64,000 nt of DNA from NCBI RefSeq assembly GCF_018614975.1, contig NZ_JAGGNR010000011.1, forward strand, positions 310,001-374,000, in the 5' to 3' direction. How positions within the stretch are numbered: the stretch's first letter is position 1; each line of letters starts with the position of its first letter. The notes below the pieces were generated by a model. That model was not told the DNA's origin. It saw only the letters and a list, made by a program, of their open reading frames with translations, and did no database searches. This stretch comes from Paenibacillus polymyxa. GTDB taxonomy: Bacteria; Bacillota; Bacilli; Paenibacillales; Paenibacillaceae. Positions 44,657 to 54,420 of the stretch are shown here, in pieces. A program made the translations under genes and the position numbers.

Positions 44657-44800
44657 AGATTTATAGAACTTATACGTTCATTTATGTATATTCAATTCCA
44701 ACCGTTCAAATTCAAACTTGATAATGTTAAAATAAATGTTGTAAAAGAGATAGACGTCGAAATGGATGTCAAATTAGAGGAGCCAGGGGGAAGGCCAGTC

Positions 44801-47800
44801 ATGTCCAGAACAGATTACCCAAAAAAAATGGCCAAACCTCTGCTTCCGCTGCGTGAAGCGATGGAGCAGACAGGGGACCATACGGCTGTACAGGCTATAA
44901 CGGATTTAATCAGCAAGGCGGAAATGAAACATCTGACGATTGCGTTCTGTGGTCATTTCTCTGCAGGCAAATCGAGTCTCATCAACAGTTTATGCGGTAA
45001 GCGGGTGCTGCCTTCAAGTCCCGTTCCAACAAGTGCAAATGTGGTATCCATACGTAATGGTAAGCCAAGAGCGCTTATTTATACTACTCCAAACGTAAGC
45101 GCTGACAATGGAGCAGGAGCACTTGAAGTTTCTCCAGAGGAATTGGAGGCGTATTGCAAAAATGGTGGAGCTTATAGCTCAATTGAGGTATGGGATGATA
45201 TTCCTCTGCTGAAAGATGATGCTGTCCTGCTGGATACACCAGGTGTGGATTCAACAGATCGCGGACATAGTCTCGCAACCCATTCCGCGCTTCATCTGGC
45301 GGATGTGGTCTTCTATGTCATGGACTATAACCATGTTCAGTCCGAGACAAACCTTTCATTTGCCAAGAGTCTGTCGGATTGGGGCAAGCCGCTGTTTCTG
45401 ATCGTGAACCAGATCGACAAGCATCGGGAGCGTGAGCTCTCTTTTGACCAATATACCGAAGGTGTCGAAGCTATATTTGCGGCCTGGGAAGTCAGATATG
45501 ACGGACTGTTGTTTACTTCCCTCCGCGACAAGCAGCATCGCTACAACCAGTGGGATGTGCTTCCGGAACTCATTGGTCACATGATGCAAGAGAAGGAAGC
45601 GTTAATTACGCACAGTTTGGCAAGTTCGGCCAGTCATGTAACGGAGCAACATCTGACGAGAGAAGCGGAGAAACGTGAAGACGAAGAGAATTCCCTGCTG
45701 GATGAGATTGGTGGCAAGGAAGGAATTGAACGCTTGGAACGAGAGCTGGAGCTTCTTGATCAACAAGCAGCAGACATTCGTACCGGGCCTTCGCGAGTGC
45801 GCGAGAAATTCCGGGCAGAGCTGGAACCTCTTCTGGCAAATGCAAATCTTACACCTGCGGATATTCGTGCGTCGGCTGCCGCCTATTTGGAGAGCCGCAA
45901 ACCAGGTTTCAGGGTAGGCTTATTGTTCTCTGGTGGCAAAACCGAGCAGGAGAAACAACGCCGTGCTTCTGAGCTGGTCAGACTGTTACAGGATCAGGCT
46001 TCCGGACAAGTCGAGGTACATATTCGTACGATGCTTAGACAGCTGGGTGAATCCCATCAGCTATGGGGAGCGGAGTGGGAGCAGGCGCTTAATACAGAGC
46101 TGCCTGCTGTAGATGAAGCACTGCTGGAGATGAAACGCAGTGCCAGTGCAGAGGTATCTCCCGAGTATGTGATTCAGTTCAGTAAAGATGTGCGGGGCGA
46201 GATTGAGGCCCGCTATCGCAGGTCGGCCATGATGCTGGCCGACCGCATGCTGGAAGCGCTGGGCGCGCGAGGCGAAGCCGCGCTCCAGGCGCTGGACGCC
46301 AGCCGCGCAGCGCTGCTGGCGCAATCCGCGGCGGCGGCGCGCTACACGGCGCTCCAGCGCAGCGCCGCCGCAGAGGCAGCAGGGCTGCGCAGCCTGCTGC
46401 CCGATGCGGGCCCACTTCCCTCCGGGCTATTGCCGGAGGTGAAGGGCCCGCACGTGCCCGCGGTGCCTGGACCGGGCGAAGCTCCCGGTCCGCATGCGGG
46501 CACATCAGCGTCTGTGGCTGTGCAGCCACAGACGCCAGCGGCACCGCCGCCAGCGCAGCGCGCAGTCGTAGCAGCGGCGGTGCCTGGGCCATCGTCGGCG
46601 GCTGGTGCGCAGCGCCGCCAACGCCTGGACGCAGCAGCGGCACGGCTCGAAGCCGCTGCTGCGCTGGTGGAGCCGTACCCCGCCATGGGGTCGGCGGTAC
46701 GGGATCTGCGTGCACGCGCGGCTTCGCTTGCGGGCGGCACGTTCACTCTGGCGCTGTTCGGAGCATTCAGCGCCGGCAAATCCTCCTTCGCCAACGCGTT
46801 GCTGGGCGAAGCTGTATTACCCGTCTCGCCGCATCCAACGACAGCGGCGATTAACCGGATCATGGCTCCTGCCGGGGGCGCGGAGCATGGAACAGCCCGG
46901 GTCCGCATGAAGACCCGGGAGGCCTTCCAGGAAGACCTCGGCTATTCCTTCCGTCTGCTCGGACTGGGTGAGCCTGGAGCGGAGTGGCAGAAGCGAGTAC
47001 GCTCTCTCTCACCACAGGATGTACACCCCGCGGGGCGCCCGCATTACAGCTTTTTGCAGGCAGCGGCAGCCGGCTGGGAAGAAACAGCGGACCAGTTAGG
47101 TCAGGATGTGCTGGTGGATCTGGACGGTTATCGTCACTTTGTGGCAAACGAGAAAAAGTCCTGTTTTGTAGACAGTATCGATCTGTATTACAGTTGCGAT
47201 GTAACTGAACAAGGCATTGTATTGGTCGACACACCAGGAGCGGACTCCGTGAATGCTCGTCATACGGGTGTAACCTTCAATTATATGAAGAATGCGGATG
47301 CCCTCATTTTTGTAACGTATTACAACCATGCTTTCTCCCAAGGAGATCGCCAGTTCCTGAATCAGTTGGGACGTGTTAAGGATAGTTCTGCCATGGATCA
47401 GATGTTCTTTGTTGTGAATGCCAGTGACCTGTCTTCCTCTGAGGAAGAACTGGAGCAGGTTCTCGATCATGTGAGCACCCAACTGCGCAGTAATGGAATT
47501 CGGGCACCACGACTCTTCCCGGTATCCAGCATCCTGGCGATGGAAGGCAAGATGGCCGGAGATTCGAAGCTGCTGGAGCAATCCGGATTTATCCGGTTTG
47601 AGGAAGAGTTCAACCAATTTGCGGGCAGAGAATTAGCTGATCTTGCCGTCGGTGGCGCTTCCGAAGAGATGGCACGTGTCATTCAGCGTTTGAAGAAACG
47701 CGCGGAGGATGCAGCTCAGGGTGAGGAAGCCTTGCAGCAGCGTCGGGATGAACTGGAGACCATTCAGGGACAGTCACGCCAGCGCATACAGCAACTTGCA

Positions 47801-48493
47801 GCACGATCCATGAAGGAAGAACTGTCACAGGAAACAGCAGAACTGCTCTTCCATGTGCGGCAGCGACTTGCTTATCGCCTTGGCCTATTCATGGCAGAAG
47901 CATTCCATCCATCCGTACTTCGGGAGGATCGGGGCAATCTGAAGATGGCTTTTGCAGCCTGTGGACGTGAACTGTTGCGTATGATTGCCATTGAACTGGA
48001 GCAGGAACTGCTCGCTACCACCCTCAGACTTGAACAGGCGGGTCAGACCTGGCTGATGAAGCAAGTTACGGATTGTATAGATGAGGTGAGACAGTTATCA
48101 GGGGGCGTGGATGTGTCACTGCCACTGAACGAACGCTGGAGTACCCCTGTGCTTGAAGAAATTCGTCTGGATGAACCATCTGGATGGAAAAGCTATTTGA
48201 ATTATTTCCGCAATCCGAAACAGTTCTTCGAAGGGGATGGGCGTCAGCGGTTACAGGAGGCACTGGATCCTGTCCTCAAACAGATGATCATTGAAGTGCT
48301 TCCTGCTGCACAAGACAAGCTGATTCAGTTTTATGACAACCAGCTCTGTCAATCCTTGCAACACCAATCCCGTCAGTTGGAAGAACGTCTGGACGAGGCG
48401 GTGAGCGGAATTCAAGATACACTGGAGAGCGGAATTCCGGCGGAGCAATGGACCAGCTTGTCTAACCAACTGGAACAGATTGAACGCAGTTAA
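44801..48493 (+). CDS. Double dynamin-like GTPase (DynA type)
   Basis: About 1230 residues: two fused bacterial dynamin-like units, as in B. subtilis DynA (YpbR), which acts in membrane repair and fusion. GTPase 1: P-loop GHFSAGKSS at 51-59, LLDTPGVDST and NQIDKH. GTPase 2: GAFSAGKSS at 654-662, VDTPGADSVN and VVNASDL. Each is followed by long helical stalk segments with likely membrane-binding tips. Between them (about 470-635) is an Ala/Pro/Gly-rich linker encoded by extremely GC-rich DNA. The frame is open from 44636, but that start lies in the terminator; ATG 44801 follows AGGGGGAAGG by six bases. Function is inferred from the family. Confidence 0.9.
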   Translation: MSRTDYPKKMAKPLLPLREAMEQTGDHTAVQAITDLISKAEMKHLTIAFCGHFSAGKSSLINSLCGKRVLPSSPVPTSANVVSIRNGKPRALIYTTPNVSADNGAGALEVSPEELEAYCKNGGAYSSIEVWDDIPLLKDDAVLLDTPGVDSTDRGHSLATHSALHLADVVFYVMDYNHVQSETNLSFAKSLSDWGKPLFLIVNQIDKHRERELSFDQYTEGVEAIFAAWEVRYDGLLFTSLRDKQHRYNQWDVLPELIGHMMQEKEALITHSLASSASHVTEQHLTREAEKREDEENSLLDEIGGKEGIERLERELELLDQQAADIRTGPSRVREKFRAELEPLLANANLTPADIRASAAAYLESRKPGFRVGLLFSGGKTEQEKQRRASELVRLLQDQASGQVEVHIRTMLRQLGESHQLWGAEWEQALNTELPAVDEALLEMKRSASAEVSPEYVIQFSKDVRGEIEARYRRSAMMLADRMLEALGARGEAALQALDASRAALLAQSAAAARYTALQRSAAAEAAGLRSLLPDAGPLPSGLLPEVKGPHVPAVPGPGEAPGPHAGTSASVAVQPQTPAAPPPAQRAVVAAAVPGPSSAAGAQRRQRLDAAAARLEAAAALVEPYPAMGSAVRDLRARAASLAGGTFTLALFGAFSAGKSSFANALLGEAVLPVSPHPTTAAINRIMAPAGGAEHGTARVRMKTREAFQEDLGYSFRLLGLGEPGAEWQKRVRSLSPQDVHPAGRPHYSFLQAAAAGWEETADQLGQDVLVDLDGYRHFVANEKKSCFVDSIDLYYSCDVTEQGIVLVDTPGADSVNARHTGVTFNYMKNADALIFVTYYNHAFSQGDRQFLNQLGRVKDSSAMDQMFFVVNASDLSSSEEELEQVLDHVSTQLRSNGIRAPRLFPVSSILAMEGKMAGDSKLLEQSGFIRFEEEFNQFAGRELADLAVGGASEEMARVIQRLKKRAEDAAQGEEALQQRRDELETIQGQSRQRIQQLAARSMKEELSQETAELLFHVRQRLAYRLGLFMAEAFHPSVLREDRGNLKMAFAACGRELLRMIAIELEQELLATTLRLEQAGQTWLMKQVTDCIDEVRQLSGGVDVSLPLNERWSTPVLEEIRLDEPSGWKSYLNYFRNPKQFFEGDGRQRLQEALDPVLKQMIIEVLPAAQDKLIQFYDNQLCQSLQHQSRQLEERLDEAVSGIQDTLESGIPAEQWTSLSNQLEQIERS

Positions 48494-48583
48494 AATCACG
48501 GCATAACGCGTATTCTCTGGAAGTCTTTGTAAAACAAAATGAATGATACAGCAACACATTGAAAATGTTGTGAAAATCAACCC

Positions 48584-48625
48584 AAAAAGGCCCCTGCCGA
48601 AAAGGCATATAGGGAGCCTTTTTTT
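48584..48625 (+). terminator. Terminator after the dynamin gene
   Basis: AAAAAGGC-CCCT pairs with AGGG-GCCTTTTT; a small internal GCC/GGC pair lies in the loop, then seven T. Confidence 0.8.
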
Positions 48626-48817
48626 GGTACGAACAACCTGAAATAAAGAGAATATTCAAACATTTGATTGAAAGGTGGGTATTTACCTTCGTTAATGCGT
48701 CAATAAGCTGAAAGCAGGCAGAATATGGTCTGTTATTCGCTTTGCCGCGAATGGGGTACGGTGATAAACTTCATAAATGTTCATCGTATTTTTGAACGAT
48801 ATAAGAGGAGGAGAAAC

Positions 48818-50590
48818 ATGGATGTTCTTAGGCAACTGCAAACCTTTTTTTGGGAAAAGCGAACGTATTTATTTGTATCAATCTTGTTCCTCGCCATAGC
48901 GACCGCACTAGGGTTGGTGTATCCGTACATGCTGAGGATACTGATTGATGACATCATTGTTCCGCGCACTTTTGAAGACGTTCCCATAATTGCTTTGACT
49001 GTGTTAGGTGTAGTTATTTTGAAAGCGGGAATGCAGTTTTTACATGGCTTTTTTGGAGGACGCTTGGGTAACTTCCTGGCGTACAGACTTCGTAACGCAT
49101 GTTACGAAAAGCTTCAATTTTTATCCTTCCGTTATTATGATACGGCCAAGACAGGTGATCTGATGTCCCGCCTCACGGGAGATTTGGAAGCCATCCGTAA
49201 CTTTATTGGATTTGGTTTCGCCCAGATTCTCAACATGGTTTTCATGGTCGTATTTGGCGCAATCATGATGATCACCATGAGTTGGCAGCTGACGCTGTTC
49301 ACGCTCATATGTATCCCATTACTTGCCTTTGTTGCGCTGAGATTCGAATCCAAAATTCACCCTGCATTTCAGGAGATGCGGCTGGCACTCAGTTCACTGA
49401 CAACAGCGGTACAGGAGAATATCACTGGCGTACGTACGGTAAAATCCTTTGCACGTGAGCCTTATGAAGTGGAGAAATTTTCCATACGTAATGAGCGTTA
49501 CAAGACAAATCAGATTCATGCCGCAACATTGTGGAGTCGCTATTTTCCAATCATGGAGATTCTTGCTTCGGTGAGTATCGTGCTGTTGCTGATAATCGGT
49601 GGAAGAATGGTTATACAGAAGACGCTGACACTCGGTGAACTCGTTGCCTTTTTCAGTTTGATCTGGTACATAATCGGTCCAATGTGGAACCTTGGGTTTC
49701 ATATCAACAACTATACGCAATCCAAAGCTTCAGGTGAACGGGTGCTCGAACTGCTGAATACGCCAGTGGATGTGGAAGAAACGCAAGATCCGGTCATTGT
49801 GGAGGCAGACCAGGTCAACGGCCATGTAACATTTGAATCCGTTACCTTTGCCTACGGCAATAAAATGCCAGCGGTAACCGATATTAACTTTGATGCTGCA
49901 CCCGGTTCTGTAATCGGTTTCCTCGGGGGAACAGGGTCAGGTAAATCGACTATCATTCAGCTTCTGATGCGGGCATATAACGTGAACTCGGGAACGATCA
50001 AGCTGGATGGCAAAAACATCAAAGATATAGGTATTCGCAGTTTGCGGAGTCAGATCGCTTCTGTTTTCCAGGAAACATTCCTGTTCTCATCCAGTATTCG
50101 CAATAATATTTCCTACGGACTTAAGAATGTCACCATGGATGAGATCATCCGTGCAGCCAAGCTGGCCAAGGCTCATGACTTCATTATGGAGTTCCCGGAC
50201 GGATACGACACGGTGGTTGGTGAACGCGGCATGGGTTTATCGGGTGGACAGAAACAGCGGATTGCGATCGCAAGGGCTTTGCTGAAAAATCCGAAAATTT
50301 TGGTACTTGATGATGCGACAAGCGCCGTGGACATGGAGACGGAACATGAGATTCAATCTGGTTTCCAGGAAGTCATGCGCGGCAGAACGACATTTATTAT
50401 TGCACACCGGATATCTTCACTGAGACATGCAGATGAGATTCTGGTGCTCGATGAAGGCCGCGTGGTACAACGTGGCAAACATACCGAACTCATTGAGGTG
50501 CCTGGACCATATCAGGATGTTTATAAAATTCAATATGCAGATTATATTGCCCGCGGTAAGCGGGAGGCTGGGGAGCAGGTGAATTCATGA
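48818..50590 (+). CDS. ABC exporter half-transporter, degenerate ATP-site subunit (YfiB-like)
   Basis: A 590-residue fused membrane-ATPase half-transporter with six membrane helices (about 15-310). Its ATPase domain has Walker A GGTGSGKST at about 370-378, signature LSGGQKQR and Walker B LVLDDATSAVD. Asp499 replaces the usual catalytic glutamate, so this subunit's own Walker B site should hydrolyse poorly. The open frame extends 31 codons upstream, but GAGGAGGAG sits right before ATG 48818. The last codons overlap the partner gene by four bases (ATGA). Similar pairs export drugs or lipids; the substrate is unknown. Confidence 0.9.
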   Translation: MDVLRQLQTFFWEKRTYLFVSILFLAIATALGLVYPYMLRILIDDIIVPRTFEDVPIIALTVLGVVILKAGMQFLHGFFGGRLGNFLAYRLRNACYEKLQFLSFRYYDTAKTGDLMSRLTGDLEAIRNFIGFGFAQILNMVFMVVFGAIMMITMSWQLTLFTLICIPLLAFVALRFESKIHPAFQEMRLALSSLTTAVQENITGVRTVKSFAREPYEVEKFSIRNERYKTNQIHAATLWSRYFPIMEILASVSIVLLLIIGGRMVIQKTLTLGELVAFFSLIWYIIGPMWNLGFHINNYTQSKASGERVLELLNTPVDVEETQDPVIVEADQVNGHVTFESVTFAYGNKMPAVTDINFDAAPGSVIGFLGGTGSGKSTIIQLLMRAYNVNSGTIKLDGKNIKDIGIRSLRSQIASVFQETFLFSSSIRNNISYGLKNVTMDEIIRAAKLAKAHDFIMEFPDGYDTVVGERGMGLSGGQKQRIAIARALLKNPKILVLDDATSAVDMETEHEIQSGFQEVMRGRTTFIIAHRISSLRHADEILVLDEGRVVQRGKHTELIEVPGPYQDVYKIQYADYIARGKREAGEQVNS

Positions 50591-52437
50591 GTGCCGAAAC
50601 GATAGCAGACAGGCGCGAGGCAAAAGAGGCCTCTGAGAAGAAACTGAATGAACGATTTGTGTATCAGGATGATGAAATTATTGAAAAACCGTTTAACTGG
50701 AAAGAATTCGGACGTTTGTTTGCATACATGAAACCTTATGCAAAACAACTGTTACCACTCGTTATTCTAATGATGATCTTGGGCACCATTACGAAATTGT
50801 CCGTACCGTTTCTGATCAGTCTGGCAATTGACCGGGCCATCGCACCTGCAACAGGGTTACCAAGCTTGACTATGCTTTATCTTATCGCAGGCTCCATATT
50901 TGTGTTGTATCTGATTCAATGGGCTGCGAATACGTATCGGATCAAACTGACAAACATTATCGGACAGCGCGTTATTTATGATCTTCGCTCGGATTTGTTC
51001 AAGCATATCCAGAAGCTGTCCTTTAACTTTTTTGACAAAAGACCGGCTGGTTCGGTACTGGTGCGTGTTACGAATGATATTAACTCCCTTCAGGATCTGT
51101 TTACCAACGGTGCCGTTAACGTCATGATCGACTGTGTACAGCTGCTCGGGATCATTGTAATCTTGCTGTTGATTAACTGGAAACTGGGTCTTGCCGTGAT
51201 TATTACGGTGCCAATCATGTTTATCATCTCGACCAAACTGCGGGTGCTGATCCGTCGGGCTTGGCAGGATGTGCGCATGAAGAACTCTCGGATTAACTCC
51301 CACTTAAATGAATCCATTCAGGGGATTCGAGTGACTCAGGCTTACACACAGGAAAAAGAGAACATGAAGTATTTTGACAACATGAATCTGTCCAGCAAAA
51401 AGTCATGGGATAGAGCATCAGCGATGAACCAGGGCTTCGGACCGCTGATTGAGATTACCGGCGGATTCGGTACATTAATCCTCTTCTGGTTTGGTGCTTA
51501 TCTGATTCAGGAAGGTCAATTGACTGTGGGATTACTTGTTGCCTTTGCCAACTATGTCGGCAACTTCTGGGACCCAATCAACCGTCTGGGACAGATGTAC
51601 AATCAGTTGCTGGTTGCGATGGCATCATCGGAGCGTATCTTCGAATTCATGGATGAAAAACCAAGTATTGCGGATAAACCAGGTGCCAAGCCACTTCCTT
51701 CTATTAAAGGAGATATCGCATTCGAAAATGTTGTGTTTGAATACGAGAAGGGCAGACAGGCGCTGAAAGGGATCAGCTTCTCGGCGGCTGCGGGACAATC
51801 GATTGCACTTGTTGGTCATACGGGCTCAGGTAAAAGTACGATCATCAATCTGATCAGTCGTTTCTATGATATATCCGGCGGACGTCTCACCATTGACGGA
51901 CAGGATGTGCGGGATGTAACGGTAGAGAGTTTACGCAGCCAGATCAGCATTGTATTACAGGATACCTTCATCTTCTCGGGGACGATTCGTGACAATATTC
52001 GATTTGGACGACTGGATGCAACGAATGAAGAGGTGGAGGACGCAGCCAAAGCAGTCAATGCACATGAGTTCATCATGAAGCTGCCTGGCGGATATGATAC
52101 CGAAGTAGAGGAACGCGGGAACGTATTATCCATGGGACAGCGACAACTGTTATCCTTTGCCCGTGCGCTGCTTGCTGATCCACGCATACTGATTCTGGAT
52201 GAAGCTACAGCCAGCATTGATACGGAGACAGAGCTTAAGATCCAGGAAGCGTTAAAGGTGCTGTTGCAGGGAAGAACGTCCTTTATGGTCGCTCACCGTC
52301 TCTCAACCATTCGGAATGCAGATAACATTATCGTCCTGGATCATGGTGAAATCAAAGAAGAGGGCAACCATGAGCAGCTTATCCAAAAACAAGGCGTTTA
52401 TAATGGATTAATAGAAGCTCAATACAGATTTTTGTGA
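50587..52437 (+). CDS. ABC exporter half-transporter, catalytic subunit (YfiC-like)
   Basis: A 616-residue partner of the preceding gene. A cytoplasmic N-terminal extension (about 1-40) precedes six membrane helices (about 45-330) and an ATPase with Walker A GHTGSGKST, LILDEATASID (Asp538, catalytic Glu539) and a non-canonical signature LSMGQ at 514-518. This odd signature faces the degenerate Walker site of the partner, while LSGGQ of the partner faces the intact Walker site here. That is the pattern of asymmetric heterodimeric exporters such as BmrCD. A long hairpin terminator follows. Confidence 0.92.
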   Translation: MSAETIADRREAKEASEKKLNERFVYQDDEIIEKPFNWKEFGRLFAYMKPYAKQLLPLVILMMILGTITKLSVPFLISLAIDRAIAPATGLPSLTMLYLIAGSIFVLYLIQWAANTYRIKLTNIIGQRVIYDLRSDLFKHIQKLSFNFFDKRPAGSVLVRVTNDINSLQDLFTNGAVNVMIDCVQLLGIIVILLLINWKLGLAVIITVPIMFIISTKLRVLIRRAWQDVRMKNSRINSHLNESIQGIRVTQAYTQEKENMKYFDNMNLSSKKSWDRASAMNQGFGPLIEITGGFGTLILFWFGAYLIQEGQLTVGLLVAFANYVGNFWDPINRLGQMYNQLLVAMASSERIFEFMDEKPSIADKPGAKPLPSIKGDIAFENVVFEYEKGRQALKGISFSAAAGQSIALVGHTGSGKSTIINLISRFYDISGGRLTIDGQDVRDVTVESLRSQISIVLQDTFIFSGTIRDNIRFGRLDATNEEVEDAAKAVNAHEFIMKLPGGYDTEVEERGNVLSMGQRQLLSFARALLADPRILILDEATASIDTETELKIQEALKVLLQGRTSFMVAHRLSTIRNADNIIVLDHGEIKEEGNHEQLIQKQGVYNGLIEAQYRFL

Positions 52438-52487
52438 TGAACTCCTTGGACGCCTGTGAAGCGTCTGAATAGATATGAACTTATAAT

Positions 52488-52575
52488 ACTCTGGCGTTCT
52501 ATAGCCTGATCCTTCAATAATAAGTGCATCTTATTCATTGAAGACAGGTTAGAGGATAGCCGGAGTGTTTTTTTT
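52488..52575 (+). terminator. Long hairpin terminator after the ABC exporter
   Basis: ACTCTGGC pairs with GCCGGAGT, and CTTCAAT-ATAAG pairs with CTTAT-ATTGAAG closer to the loop, giving an arm of about 38 bases; eight T follow. The predicted -10/-35 of the next gene is not clear. Confidence 0.75.
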
Positions 52576-52647
52576 ATTCGTTAGTGTGGTATGTTATATT
52601 TTTGAAGAATGAAATCAATACAATCGTTCATGGCTGGAGGGAGATCA

Positions 52648-54288
52648 ATGCAGATGGACAATAACGAAATAAATTCAAAGCATTTGGATCACCTGGATCA
52701 TATGAATTTTAGGCTCCTTCACGTGAATTATATGAGTGATCCTGCGACGGAGTGGCTTCTGAGGAAACACTTCATTGAAACATACATGTTATTATTTGTA
52801 GCCAGTGGACAAGGGTGGTTAAAGATAGATGGCAGTTTCATTGAATTGAAGGCGGGCGGACTGTATGTAGGCTTCCCGGGGCAACTGGTTGAGGCCAATG
52901 TGCATTCGTTGGATGAACGAGGCGTGTATCACATGAGTTTTGATGTCATGTACGCACTGGAGCAGGAGGGTGGAACAGCCCTTGAGATGATGAAACAACT
53001 TTTACGTAATGACGTGAATGGCGAGGTCAGCTCATCTTCACCCGTTGCTGTTGGTGTGATCTGTCAGATGATTTACCACCACACATTGAAGAAGGATGGC
53101 TTGCAAAGGTACTATGGTCAGATTCGTTTTCAGGAACTGTTGTATACCATGTTTTACGACGTGGCCTGTGCCGAAAAGACGGATATGGCTTCACCAATTG
53201 AACATGTAAAAGGCTACATGGAGCAGAATTATTCGAAGAGATTAACCATTGAGGAATTATCAAATGTGGCACGAATGAGCCCTCGACACTTCATGCGTTT
53301 ATTCAAGAAAAGGTATGGTTATAGTCCAGTGGACTATTTAACGCTATACCGAATTAAACAAGCCCAGATCTTAATGAGAAATGATCACAGTTATCGACTC
53401 AAGGATGTGGCATCGTACGTGGGTTATCAGGATGAAACGTATTTCCGGCGTAAATTCAAGCAAATCTCTGGCATTCCACCAGCAGCATTTATACGTAATA
53501 GTAAACAAAAAATTGCTGCAGTTCATTCTCTGAGCATTGGTATACTGCTTGCATTGCAGATCATTCCATGTGCCGCGCGGGCAAGTCATCCATGGACATA
53601 CTATTATAGACGTAAATATGAAACGGACAAAGTTATGCCACTTGCAGAGAGTGAGACCACCTGGCTGGAACAGCTTCGATTAGTTAAACCTGATTATATT
53701 ATTACGATTGGGACAGAGTCTGAGGCTCTGCAAAGTCAGCTTCAATCCATTGCTCCTGTGTGTGACCTCCCGTGGGAAAAAGGCGATTGGAGAGAACATT
53801 TGAGATATGTTGCAAGCTTTTTGGACAGATCTGATATTGCAGAGGTGTGGCTTCAAAGATATGAACAGAAGGCAAAAAGCATTAAGAATCAGCTTACAGA
53901 TTTCATACGAAAAGACAGGCTCATTGTACTCAAAGTTCATGGTGAAGCGTTGCAGATGTTAGGCCCAAGGAGCATTGCTTCCGTTTTTTACGTTGACATG
54001 CAAATGGAGGGTCCCGAAGGAGTTGAGACTTATTGGGAACGGGGCACAGTGACCATTAAGGAGTTATCTGTTCTCAACGTGGAAAGAATATTACTGATTG
54101 TGGGGGATGATGAGACATCCAGGCAGACATGGTCTGCTGTGTGTAAGTCTGAAGAATGGCTTGCATTGTTAGCGGTACAGAATGGCAGAATGGATATCCT
54201 GTTGTCGAGCGTTCTGCTGGACTACACTGCGTTTACCCATGAGCTTATGTTGGACGAAATATTAAAGTTATGGCAAGATCGTCCATAG
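52648..54288 (+). CDS. AraC-family regulator fused to a periplasmic-binding-protein-like domain (Btr type)
   Basis: About 546 residues. The N-terminal part (about 20-180) is a cupin-like arm. An AraC helix-turn-helix pair lies about 195-300 (RLTIEELSNVARMSPRHFMRLFKKRYGYSPVDYL ... DVASYVGYQDETYFRRKFKQISG). The C-terminal part (about 325-545) resembles a class III siderophore-binding protein (QLRLVKPDYIITIGTESEALQSQLQ). This layout is that of B. subtilis Btr, which senses iron-bacillibactin and activates its uptake genes. Here it precedes a siderophore-binding lipoprotein with a Fur box. ATG 52648 is four bases after GGAGGGAG; ATG 52654 is an alternative. Confidence 0.88.
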   Translation: MQMDNNEINSKHLDHLDHMNFRLLHVNYMSDPATEWLLRKHFIETYMLLFVASGQGWLKIDGSFIELKAGGLYVGFPGQLVEANVHSLDERGVYHMSFDVMYALEQEGGTALEMMKQLLRNDVNGEVSSSSPVAVGVICQMIYHHTLKKDGLQRYYGQIRFQELLYTMFYDVACAEKTDMASPIEHVKGYMEQNYSKRLTIEELSNVARMSPRHFMRLFKKRYGYSPVDYLTLYRIKQAQILMRNDHSYRLKDVASYVGYQDETYFRRKFKQISGIPPAAFIRNSKQKIAAVHSLSIGILLALQIIPCAARASHPWTYYYRRKYETDKVMPLAESETTWLEQLRLVKPDYIITIGTESEALQSQLQSIAPVCDLPWEKGDWREHLRYVASFLDRSDIAEVWLQRYEQKAKSIKNQLTDFIRKDRLIVLKVHGEALQMLGPRSIASVFYVDMQMEGPEGVETYWERGTVTIKELSVLNVERILLIVGDDETSRQTWSAVCKSEEWLALLAVQNGRMDILLSSVLLDYTAFTHELMLDEILKLWQDRP

Positions 54289-54353
54289 CAAAAAGTCTGA
54301 ATAGTCAATATCATGCCTGAACATATTTTATTATACTACTCCTATATCGTAGT

Positions 54354-54372
54354 GATAATGATAATTATTATT
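54354..54372. promoter_or_regulatory. Fur box upstream of the siderophore-binding lipoprotein
   Basis: GATAATGATAATTATTATT matches the Fur consensus GATAATGATAATCATTATC at 17 of 19 positions and lies 49 bases before the start. Iron-replete repression is expected. Confidence 0.83.
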
Positions 54373-54420
54373 GATTAGACATTGTCATATATTAATGACC
54401 TATAGGGGGTACATACAGAA

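Noticed and set aside
46179..46908. Two overlapping minus-strand open frames of 178 and 188 codons
   Set aside because: They arise from the GC-rich linker of the dynamin gene, where stop codons are rare; the Pro/Ala/Arg-rich products are not credible.
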